This document shows, piece by piece, positions 1 to 6,878 of a stretch of DNA of 15,696 bases. Position 1 is the first letter of the stretch. Every line of letters starts with the position of its first letter. Source of the DNA: Dehalococcoidia bacterium UBA2979 (GTDB taxonomy: Bacteria; Chloroflexota; Dehalococcoidia; UBA2979); the NCBI GenBank assembly GCA_002348225.1, contig DEAP01000101.1, positions 1 to 15,696 on the forward strand, read 5' to 3'. The notes under the pieces were generated by a model. The model did no database searches and was not told the DNA's origin. It saw only the letters and a list, made by a program, of their open reading frames with translations. A program made the position numbers and the translations under genes.

Positions 1-642
1 CGCTGCAAGTAAATCAAATAGGGAGGTATCAGAAGTGATCATATATGCACCTGGATGGAGATACCCCTGTAGCTTACTTGTGGACGATGATGGCCCGATG
101 TCCTCTGGAATCAGCAATTGGGGATCAAGCAGGAGTGAGGTCTTCCGAGAGTCCAGTAATGTGGTTACTGCTGACTCCCATTCAGTCAAGGTGAATTGTG
201 AGACTGTAACTAAAGTTTCACGAATTTCTTCGTTTCGTAGCCCTGGTTGAAAGTCGAGTATGTAATCACTATCGGGACCCTTAAGTAGATGTGCGATGGC
301 CATACCTGAACTTCCAGATCCGTCGAACGTGTAACTTCCTGAGCGGATGGACCGACCTGAACCAAGAAGACCAACCAATGTGAGTAAGTCTCGCTGATGA
401 CCACCAATCTGACTGTCAGACAGAATTTGCGCAATTTCACCCACGTTTAATCCGCCCGGAATTTCCACTTCCACGGTCTCGGGCGGCGGATTCTCAGCGG
501 CTACTGGAATGTCTGCATGTAATCTCTGATCGGAAGCATCGAGTACTCTAATCATCAATAGGATCACAAACACTACGGTGATAAAGGAAAGGCTAAATAG
601 AAGTCGCATAATCTTCTTCGTATCGGGTGCAGGAGTTCTCAT
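1..642 (-). CDS. mltG: Endolytic transglycosylase MltG (YceG-like), N-terminal part, cut by the window edge
   Basis: The first 214 codons are present and the rest lies left of base 1. MltG cleaves nascent peptidoglycan glycan strands at the outer face of the membrane and so sets strand length. Residues 11-32 form one hydrophobic segment (inner-membrane anchor) after a short Lys/Arg-containing cytoplasmic tail. Next comes a LysM-like stretch (VEIPGGLNVGEIAQIL, about residues 57-72), then SGSYTF and a FQPGLRNEEI segment matching the usual 'PEG-t...ia' motif. Near the cut is LQGYLHPGAY, which corresponds to the family's LEGYLFPDTY box. The catalytic Glu lies further downstream, outside the window, so activity cannot be judged. 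The ATG overlaps the ruvX stop as ATGA, indicating translational coupling; this overlap also supports the start. Its presence implies a peptidoglycan wall, which bears on the GlmU question in this window. Confidence 0.85.
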   Translation of the reverse strand, partial: MRTPAPDTKKIMRLLFSLSFITVVFVILLMIRVLDASDQRLHADIPVAAENPPPETVEVEIPGGLNVGEIAQILSDSQIGGHQRDLLTLVGLLGSGRSIRSGSYTFDGSGSSGMAIAHLLKGPDSDYILDFQPGLRNEEIRETLVTVSQFTLTEWESAVTTLLDSRKTSLLLDPQLLIPEDIGPSSSTSKLQGYLHPGAYMITSDTSLFDLLAA

Positions 643-1040
643 AAGCCGGAATTTTTCGAATTGAGATATTGTTGCAATATCACCGCGGCCGCTACATCAT
701 CAATCCGTACATCACTGCGAGCGACTTGCCCACGCACCATATCGTGTGCCGCCTCTGACGTCAGATGCTCGCTTTCAAGCACTACGTCGACACCTAGTTT
801 GCGGATCCTATCCGCAATACGCATAGTTGATGTGACCTGAGTATTTAGTTTGCCGGACATCGGCATGGCCAGGCCGATAATTACAGTGTGGATATCTTCA
901 TCAAGTAGTAATTGCTTTATATGCGGGTAGGTGCGGGTGCTATTAATAACATCAAGAGGTATTGCATACTTGTTTGAGGGATCGCTAATTGCTAAGCCGG
1001 TTCGCTTGGCTCCGTAATCAATCCCTAAGATACGACTCAC
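639..1040 (-). CDS. ruvX: RuvX/YqgF-family putative Holliday junction resolvase, pre-16S rRNA nuclease
   Basis: A 133-residue RNase-H-fold protein, the usual length for YqgF/RuvX. In E. coli this family matures the 16S rRNA 5' end; a Holliday-junction role has also been proposed. The three acidic active-site positions appear intact: D8 in GIDYGAKRTG, E91 in the SEHLTSEAA box, and D114 in the IDDVAAAVILQQYL box. Two conserved loops are altered. The usual GLPxNMDG reads GLAMPMSG (residues 56-63), and the usual DERLT reads SEHLT (Asp to Ser, Arg to His). The start is GTG at 1040-1038 with an AAGGAA ribosome site at 1051-1056. The gene sits 29 bases after the baseplate-J-like gene and overlaps mltG by 4 bases, so it belongs to the alaS operon. 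Confidence 0.92.
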   Translation of the reverse strand: MSRILGIDYGAKRTGLAISDPSNKYAIPLDVINSTRTYPHIKQLLLDEDIHTVIIGLAMPMSGKLNTQVTSTMRIADRIRKLGVDVVLESEHLTSEAAHDMVRGQVARSDVRIDDVAAAVILQQYLNSKNSGL

Positions 1041-1069
1041 TCTATTTATTCCTTAATTTTCTCTTGTTT

Positions 1070-2659
1070 TCACTGGAGTACTAAAGTGATTTTCCCCGGA
1101 TCACGCGGAAGTGATGTCCGTCTGAGGAAATTTGGTGTTATTTGGATATCCGGTGAATCGATCAAGTCCAGCCGATCCCAGAGAAACCATTCCGCTTGCT
1201 CAGTACTCTTACCGGGCAGAAAATCATTTACATCTTCAATCCAATGACTTAAGTCCGCAACCTCGGCAGTGGCTCTTAGACGGACTTTGTCTTTTCCCAA
1301 GTTAGGCGAATCGATCAGCTCTATTTGGGAAATTCGAACCAATTCCTCCGCTGGCGATAACGTAGTCGAAAAGATGGTGCGAGTGACCCTTCTGGCCTCA
1401 TCGGGTGAAACTACTAATCCAGTAGCAATGATGACGTAATCCATAACAAAAATATCGCTTGGATCGCCAATATTTTGCCGAGCTTGTTGTGAGAAAACTG
1501 GGGTGGCGACAGTAGTTGATATTAATTCACCCAGATTTAAGTCTCGAAGCTCATGAATACCTTTCGCACGAAGAACCGACTGCGCATGTACATGAGCTTG
1601 GAGCACATCGTCAGGTGAGACGATAGACCAAGAATTGTCAGTCCCACCGAATGCTGGTTCAGGGTTTGTGACGGCAATCTCAGTAGGCAATATTCCGATT
1701 GTCAAAGTATCGGCTGTTACATTTCCTATTTCACCCGCGATACCACATAGTGCTGACACAAGCACGACTTCACCTGGACCTACAATAACATCTTCGATGA
1801 TCGCAAACGATAAATAGTCCTCGGTTCGAACTTGGAAGCCTTTTGCCAAGGAATACGGTTTACTACTGCTGTTAGTGAATTCGAGCACGACCAGTGAGGT
1901 CTCGTCTCCGGAATCATCAATACCGGTCGTCTTAACGACCACCGTTGCACTAACCTCTCGACGGACTGCGATCCCGACTATTCGGCGATTAGCTATGTCA
2001 TTCCCGTTTGCGATATCGGTAACCGTGAGAATCGTGTCTATTGTCCGGGACGTAGTCGGGGGATTGAATCGCACTTCCGCCCTCGGAACAGAATTAAAGA
2101 TCCATAACAAAGTGAGACCAAATGTTACAGTGGTCACTAAAGTCAAAAGCGTATTAGAGGATAGCGATCGAACCCGACCCACCTTCAGTGGCTTTAGCAA
2201 AGAATCGAGCATATCTCCAAACCCTTCCATAGGGAGTGTTCGAGTTTTTAGGCCAGTGCTCTTGGCTGATTTACGGATGCGAGTATTACGGCTGACGATA
2301 ATAGGCACAAAGCCTGTTCGGCGCGCGTACGCAGCGATTCTAAGCCAGTGATCTAGGCGCTCAAATTCGTAAGCATTCTCAGGCAACTCAATAAAAGCAG
2401 AGTTCAGTCCGCTAGATTCGATCTTTCCGATTACTGTAGCTGAAGTATCCGAGGTCTCGATTTCAATGATTTCTATAGGTGCTGCATCGCCTGTTAGTTC
2501 CGAGTTAGATTTCCTCGAATAAAGAGCAGTCACGAGACCTTGAATCAGTGGACGGAACCAGTAGCCCATGGATTTCAAGGTTCGAATTATCGCTGCACTG
2601 ATCAGGGCAAATTTTTTATAGGCTTTAGACACAAGGACCCCGAGTCGACTAAATAACAT
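1070..2659 (-). CDS. Membrane-anchored protein with extracytoplasmic baseplate-J/gp47-like domain
   Basis: 529 residues in three parts. Residues 1-165 are cytoplasmic. Within them, about 62-145 look like a small alpha/beta domain of a type I associate with Chloroflexota membrane proteins: an IEIIEIETSD strand, FIELPENAYEFE, then RIAAYARRTGFVPIIVSRN. Residues 169-189 form one transmembrane helix. The rest is outside, beginning SVPRAEVRFNPPT. Residues 258-325 match the baseplate-J-like pattern: hydrophobic strands, KGFQVRTEDYLSFAI, a VGPGEVVLVSA strand and a GIAGEIGNV turn, corresponding to the usual 'GT.v.t.dg..F' and 'G..GNV' boxes. The role is unknown. It is probably a chromosomal envelope protein, since no other phage or contractile-injection gene is near. 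It starts one base after the alaS stop (TGA-C-ATG) with only a weak ribosome site, so coupling to alaS is likely. Domain call moderate, function unknown. Confidence 0.72.
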   Translation of the reverse strand: MLFSRLGVLVSKAYKKFALISAAIIRTLKSMGYWFRPLIQGLVTALYSRKSNSELTGDAAPIEIIEIETSDTSATVIGKIESSGLNSAFIELPENAYEFERLDHWLRIAAYARRTGFVPIIVSRNTRIRKSAKSTGLKTRTLPMEGFGDMLDSLLKPLKVGRVRSLSSNTLLTLVTTVTFGLTLLWIFNSVPRAEVRFNPPTTSRTIDTILTVTDIANGNDIANRRIVGIAVRREVSATVVVKTTGIDDSGDETSLVVLEFTNSSSKPYSLAKGFQVRTEDYLSFAIIEDVIVGPGEVVLVSALCGIAGEIGNVTADTLTIGILPTEIAVTNPEPAFGGTDNSWSIVSPDDVLQAHVHAQSVLRAKGIHELRDLNLGELISTTVATPVFSQQARQNIGDPSDIFVMDYVIIATGLVVSPDEARRVTRTIFSTTLSPAEELVRISQIELIDSPNLGKDKVRLRATAEVADLSHWIEDVNDFLPGKSTEQAEWFLWDRLDLIDSPDIQITPNFLRRTSLPRDPGKITLVLQ

Positions 2660-2660
2660 G

Positions 2661-5324
2661 TCAATCCATCAGTTGAGCCCGCAACAAGCCTTCGACCTGA
2701 GCATAGGCCTCACGTAATCGTGAGGAATCTTTTATGCCTGCTTGGGCTAGTTGCGGCCGTCCACCACCACCACCTCCCGTGATGTCTGTAATATTCGCGA
2801 CCAAGCTACGTGAATCGATTTCTTTTGAAATCAGATCCTCGCTGACTGAGACAAGTAAGGAAGTGCTCTGATCGCTGGTGCCAGCCAAAACGAGAATAAG
2901 TGAATCAAACTCACTCTGGAGCTCATCGGAAATCTCTCGCAATTGTGACTGAGTAGACGTAGTCTCCACGAGTAAAAGATTCGTATCCCCTAATCGCTTA
3001 GCCTGCTCAGCAAGATTTTGCGCTAACTGCTCAGCTGAGCTCGATTGGTGCTGCTTTAACTCGGATTCGAGAGCAGTGATATTACCTTCTAATGCCTCGA
3101 TTCGAGGGAGAATGTCTTTGTAGTTAGTCTGCAGCTTATGAGCCACGTCCCGGAGTGTTTTAAGCTGCCCACGCAGCTCTATAGAGGCTGCGTCACCGGT
3201 ACACGCTTCTATCCGGCGCAGTCCGGCTCCGATGCTGCTGTCCGAAAGGATAAGGAAATCACCAAGTAGTCCAGTAGAGCTGAGGTGTGTGCCGCCACAG
3301 AGTTCTCTTGAATAGCAGTGGTCGCTATGCTCGTGCTCAGGAGCATGGCCGCGCGTATCACAATATTCGACCATCCGAACATCAGCAGTATACCGATCTT
3401 CAAAAAATGCAATAGCCCCACGCTCGATTGCCTCTTCATAAGGGAGCTCTAGCGTAGCGGAGGTGATATTTGCCCGCGTCTTCGAACTGACAATTTCTGT
3501 AAGAGCTTCTAGTTCGTCATCAGCAAGGGCTTGAGGATGCGTATAGTCGAAACGAAGATAATCCGGCCCAACATAAGATCCAGCCTGTCTCACGTGTTCT
3601 CCTAGAACGCTCCGAAGCGCCGAATGCAGTAGATGGGTAGCGGTATGATTACGAGAAATATTAAGTCGTCTGGCTGGATCGACCTCACAGTCGACGGAAT
3701 CTGAGTCAGCAAAATGACCACTAGTTACCTTGATTCTGTGAACGATGGACTCACCAAATCGTTGGACATCAATCACCAGACCTTGCCCGCGCTCAGAGCT
3801 TACAGTTCCAGTATCACTGATCTGGCCACCACCCTCGGGGTAAAACGGTGTCTGATCGAAGATCACCGAGATCTCGTCGGATGCGAGTTCGATCCGATCG
3901 CTAGCTGTCTCGATAAAACGTATCGTGGAGGAAGATGTTAAATCTGCATATCCGACGAATTCACTGGCGATGCCGACTGCAGCGTAATGCTTTGCGACGT
4001 CCGTCTGTTGGTCGTTATCTGATGAATTTTTCGACCGCTCACGTTGCTCCTCCATCTCAACCTCAAATTCCGTAAGGTCCACTTGAAATCCATGCGAGAG
4101 TGCGACTTCTCGAGTCAATTCGGGCGGCAGGCCGTGGGTGTCATAAAGTGTAAAGGCATCCTTGCCGGAAATTATACCGGTAGCTCGCGATTCCTCTAAT
4201 ACTCCCTCCAGTAGTGACAAAGCCCTGTCCAGCGTGGCTCTGAAGCGACTCTCCTCGCTGTCAGCCAAATCGAGAAGAAACTGCCGATTGTCATGAAGAT
4301 CCGGGTTATTAGGTAGAGATATATCAATCGCAGTCGCCACCATTTTGGCGAAAAAATTTGCATGTACGTCGAGTTTTCGTGAGAAGTACACCGCACGGCG
4401 AATCAGTCTCCGTAAAACATATCCTCTACCTTCATTTGATGGCAGCACTCCGTCTGTTACGAGGAAAGTGAACGCGCGCGCGTGTTCACTCATTGCCCGG
4501 AGTGCGAACGCCGTCTCATAGTTCGCCGGATCATATTCATGACCTGTGATTGATTCAGCTTGTGTAATCAACATTTTTAACTCGTCAGTCATGTAGACTG
4601 ATTTTTCAGCCTGCAGCACAGATGCGAGTCGCTCAAGTCCAGCTCCAGTATCAATGTTCGCGGCTGGTAGATCTCTCTGACTTCCATCGTCGAGAAGTTC
4701 ATATTGCATGAATACGAGATTCCATATTTCGAGAAATCTGCCACAGCCCTCATCTGGATGACACGATCCCACGTCGCATGTTTCGCAACCAGTATTGATA
4801 CCCCAGTCATAGTGAAGCTCCGAGCACGGTCCCATCGGACCGGTATCACCTGGAGGTCCCCACCAATTGCCTTGCTCGGCGGTGTATCGAAGTATCCTCT
4901 CGTCCGGTAGTCCTATGGCACTCCAGAGTTCATAGGCTTCATCGTCTTCTACATACACGGTAGCCCAGAGCCTATCACCTGGTATTTCAAGGACGTCGGT
5001 CAAAAATTCCCAAGACCAACTAATCGCCTCTGATTTAAAATAATCCCCAATCGAAAAGTTCCCCAACATCTCAAAGAAAGTAAGATGATCATCATCACCC
5101 ACTTCCTCGACATCCGACGTTCGAAAACAACGCTGTATTGAGGTCAATCGAGGTGCAGGAGGTCGTTCAAGACCCAAAAAATAAGGTTTGAATTGCACCA
5201 TCCCGGCTGTGGTGAAAAGTAGTGTCGGATCGCCGTGGGGTACCAAAGATGCTGACGGAATTGGTCGGTGCTCGCGTTCTTGGAAATATTCAATGAACGC
5301 TTCTCTAAGCTCGTTGACTTTCAC
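2661..5324 (-). CDS. alaS: Alanyl-tRNA synthetase
   Basis: Charges tRNA-Ala and edits mischarged Ser/Gly; cytoplasmic. Numbering is from the GTG start, 887 residues, a normal AlaS length. The catalytic core shows DPTLLFTTAGM, the class II motif 2 region (CFRTSDVEEVG...TFFEMLGNFS) and motif 3 (GRGYVLRRLIRRA). The editing domain has the zinc set H560 and H564 (HTATH) with C676 and H680 (CGGTH). The C-Ala region ends in a polyglycine GGGGGGRPQ box. I place the start at GTG 5324-5322, not the upstream in-frame TTG (5336-5334). GGGAG at 5334-5330 lies five bases before the GTG, and MKVNELREAFIEYF is the standard AlaS beginning. Just before CGGTH is a loop rich in Cys and His, C655 to C670, longer than usual. 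Head of the alaS-ruvX-mltG operon, divergent from glmU. Confidence 0.97.
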   Translation of the reverse strand: MKVNELREAFIEYFQEREHRPIPSASLVPHGDPTLLFTTAGMVQFKPYFLGLERPPAPRLTSIQRCFRTSDVEEVGDDDHLTFFEMLGNFSIGDYFKSEAISWSWEFLTDVLEIPGDRLWATVYVEDDEAYELWSAIGLPDERILRYTAEQGNWWGPPGDTGPMGPCSELHYDWGINTGCETCDVGSCHPDEGCGRFLEIWNLVFMQYELLDDGSQRDLPAANIDTGAGLERLASVLQAEKSVYMTDELKMLITQAESITGHEYDPANYETAFALRAMSEHARAFTFLVTDGVLPSNEGRGYVLRRLIRRAVYFSRKLDVHANFFAKMVATAIDISLPNNPDLHDNRQFLLDLADSEESRFRATLDRALSLLEGVLEESRATGIISGKDAFTLYDTHGLPPELTREVALSHGFQVDLTEFEVEMEEQRERSKNSSDNDQQTDVAKHYAAVGIASEFVGYADLTSSSTIRFIETASDRIELASDEISVIFDQTPFYPEGGGQISDTGTVSSERGQGLVIDVQRFGESIVHRIKVTSGHFADSDSVDCEVDPARRLNISRNHTATHLLHSALRSVLGEHVRQAGSYVGPDYLRFDYTHPQALADDELEALTEIVSSKTRANITSATLELPYEEAIERGAIAFFEDRYTADVRMVEYCDTRGHAPEHEHSDHCYSRELCGGTHLSSTGLLGDFLILSDSSIGAGLRRIEACTGDAASIELRGQLKTLRDVAHKLQTNYKDILPRIEALEGNITALESELKQHQSSSAEQLAQNLAEQAKRLGDTNLLLVETTSTQSQLREISDELQSEFDSLILVLAGTSDQSTSLLVSVSEDLISKEIDSRSLVANITDITGGGGGGRPQLAQAGIKDSSRLREAYAQVEGLLRAQLMD

Positions 5325-5454
5325 TGGTTCTCCCAACGTTTCAAATTCTGTATGCCGGTGTAGGGCACTATCGGCTCCGGCTCAGTGAGTATCTGTAGTA
5401 GAATTTTATCTCACAACAAGTAAGTATCGTGTAGTTTAAGGGCTTGACCAGCAG
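5325..5454. promoter_or_regulatory. Divergent alaS/glmU control region
   Basis: A 130-base gap between the two outward-reading start codons; both promoters should lie here. An AT-rich core at 5399-5410 contains TAGAAT on the plus strand (5399-5404) and TAAAAT on the minus strand (5403-5408). These are two overlapping, opposite -10-like hexamers, each one base off TATAAT. No good -35 hexamer sits at the right distance for either, so the assignment is tentative. Nearer alaS, GCCGG at 5354-5358 can pair with CCGGC at 5377-5381 (18-base loop), a possible hairpin in the alaS leader. For glmU, AAGGG at 5438-5442 is the likely but distant ribosome site. I see no T-box features. Confidence 0.35.
5329..5334 (-). 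promoter_or_regulatory. Ribosome binding site that sets the alaS GTG start
   Basis: Read on the minus strand the bases are GGGAGA, followed by ACCA and GTG. This is the only good Shine-Dalgarno match near the alaS 5' end. It lies inside the longer frame that would begin at TTG 5336, so the TTG start would put the ribosome site within the coding region. Confidence 0.7.
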
Positions 5455-6849
5455 ATGTCTGAGGAACAATCCTACGTACCGTTTTCGCCGGCTGAATCTT
5501 TAAGGGGCTGGCATGTCATCTTTGACCTGTCCGGAACTAGCTACGATCAGTGGGATTCCCCCAGTTGCTTGCAGGCCGTCGCAGGCAAAACCTCCATCGA
5601 ACACTTAATAGACTGCGTGGCAGCATTGAGCCCAGAAGGCATTTCATGTATCGGAGTCGACGCCACCCGCGATAAGGGAATTGATGGGTTTATCCAGTTG
5701 ATCAAGTCTCGTGGAATTGAGTACGAGCTCGACAAAATCAATGAGAATCTAAAGAGAGAAGATGACGTCACATCAACTCTACTTGTCAGGGGTGACATGC
5801 CACTGATTGAAGGCGAGACACTACTCAAACTTATTGGTCAACATAGGTTGACCAATACTGACATGACCGTCTTAACTGTTCGAGCTAAAGGCACTACCCG
5901 TGGGCTCCCTGTAAGCCGCCGTAACGGACGTATACTTGGAATTTCGTCTCAATTAAACGAAGTAAACCCCCACGGGACTGAGGAGCTCGCTGTCGGTATC
6001 TATGCTACAGATACCAACGCGATGATAGATGCACTGGAGAATGGTAAAGCGGCCCTCTCCTCCAACTTTACTGCGGGTATGGCGGCATTGAGCTATCAGG
6101 CTAAGGATTCCGTCGTTGATGCGTTTCAGATCTCGGAAGCGTCCGAAGTAGAACCCATTCGCGATAGAATTAGTCTCGCAAATGTGAACGCAAAGTTACG
6201 AAATAAAATCAGAGAACAACATATGAAAAATGGCGTTACTTTGGTAGATCCCAGCACAAGTTATATCGATACAAATGTGGAAATTGGGTTTGGGACCACT
6301 ATATATCCGAATGTGAGCATAGGCACAGGCTGCAAAATAGGAAGAAATTGTAGAATTCACTCGAACTCTCAAATCACGGCGACCTCTGTTGGAGATAACG
6401 TCGAAATTATTCAATCCGTTATAAATGGATCAGAAGTAGGTGATGAATGCCATGTTGGCCCATCTAGTCATCTGCGACCAGGTACATTCTTAGGTCATCA
6501 AGTTCATATAGGTACTAGTGTTGAGACTAAATCAGTCACAATAGGTTCAAGAACCCATGTAGGTCATTTTTCGTACCTTGGGGATGCCACGGTCGGATCT
6601 GACGTTAACGTAGGAGCAGGAACTATAGTCGCTAACTATGACGGGACAACTAAACATATGTCCGTGATAGGTGATGGAGCATTTATAGGAAGTGGCACGG
6701 TACTTGTCTCACCAATTTCAGTAGGGAACCACGCAAAGACTGCTGCAGGTGCTATTGTTATAAACGACGTTGGTGAGGGAGAACTTGTGCTAGGTGTTCC
6801 TGCAGTAACGAAATACGATCGACCCAACAGGGAGGTTTCTGACCGTTAG
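5455..6849 (+). CDS. glmU: GlmU homologue: intact glucosamine-1-phosphate acetyltransferase half, degenerate uridyltransferase half
   Basis: GlmU normally acetylates glucosamine-1-phosphate and then adds UMP from UTP to give UDP-GlcNAc, the peptidoglycan precursor. Length (464 residues) and layout match full-length GlmU. The C-terminal left-handed beta-helix keeps the acetyltransferase residues by alignment to E. coli: R341 (LRPG), K359 (VETK), H371 and Y374 (GHFSYLGD), N385 (VNVGAGT), N394/Y395 (NYDG), S413 and A431. The N-terminal domain aligns without gaps at VAGKTSIEHLID, but the LAAGxGTRM signature reads FDLSGTSYD. The PK lysine is S37, no GTxHA box is visible, the EVNTGIY box reads ELAVGIY, and the GVNDR box reads PIRDR. 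Only GDMPLI (D114) survives. I infer a non-catalytic N-domain rather than a frameshift, since the frame is open throughout. glmU leads the plus-strand group, 29 bases before the corC-like gene. Confidence 0.85.
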   Translation: MSEEQSYVPFSPAESLRGWHVIFDLSGTSYDQWDSPSCLQAVAGKTSIEHLIDCVAALSPEGISCIGVDATRDKGIDGFIQLIKSRGIEYELDKINENLKREDDVTSTLLVRGDMPLIEGETLLKLIGQHRLTNTDMTVLTVRAKGTTRGLPVSRRNGRILGISSQLNEVNPHGTEELAVGIYATDTNAMIDALENGKAALSSNFTAGMAALSYQAKDSVVDAFQISEASEVEPIRDRISLANVNAKLRNKIREQHMKNGVTLVDPSTSYIDTNVEIGFGTTIYPNVSIGTGCKIGRNCRIHSNSQITATSVGDNVEIIQSVINGSEVGDECHVGPSSHLRPGTFLGHQVHIGTSVETKSVTIGSRTHVGHFSYLGDATVGSDVNVGAGTIVANYDGTTKHMSVIGDGAFIGSGTVLVSPISVGNHAKTAAGAIVINDVGEGELVLGVPAVTKYDRPNREVSDR

Positions 6850-6878
6850 TTCATAGAAGCTTTGCGGTCTGTTAAATT

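Noticed and set aside
1875..2351. Long open frame on the plus strand opposite the baseplate-J-like gene
   Set aside because: Low-complexity Ser/Thr/Val composition typical of a frame opposite a real gene. No ribosome site or recognisable domain.
1070..2659. Prophage or contractile injection system suggested by the baseplate-J-like domain
   Set aside because: The protein has a transmembrane anchor and a cytoplasmic domain, and the neighbours are alaS and ruvX. No tail, capsid, integrase or spike gene is present.
5354..5381. T-box or other riboswitch in the alaS leader
   Set aside because: Only one five-base stem with a long loop is seen. There is no specifier loop, T-box sequence or terminator/antiterminator pair.
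5455..5600. Frameshift or assembly error as the cause of the missing GlmU signature
   Set aside because: The frame is open throughout, and the match to GlmU stays in register across the altered region up to VAGKTSIEHLID. I see no LAAGKGTRM-like stretch in the other frames.
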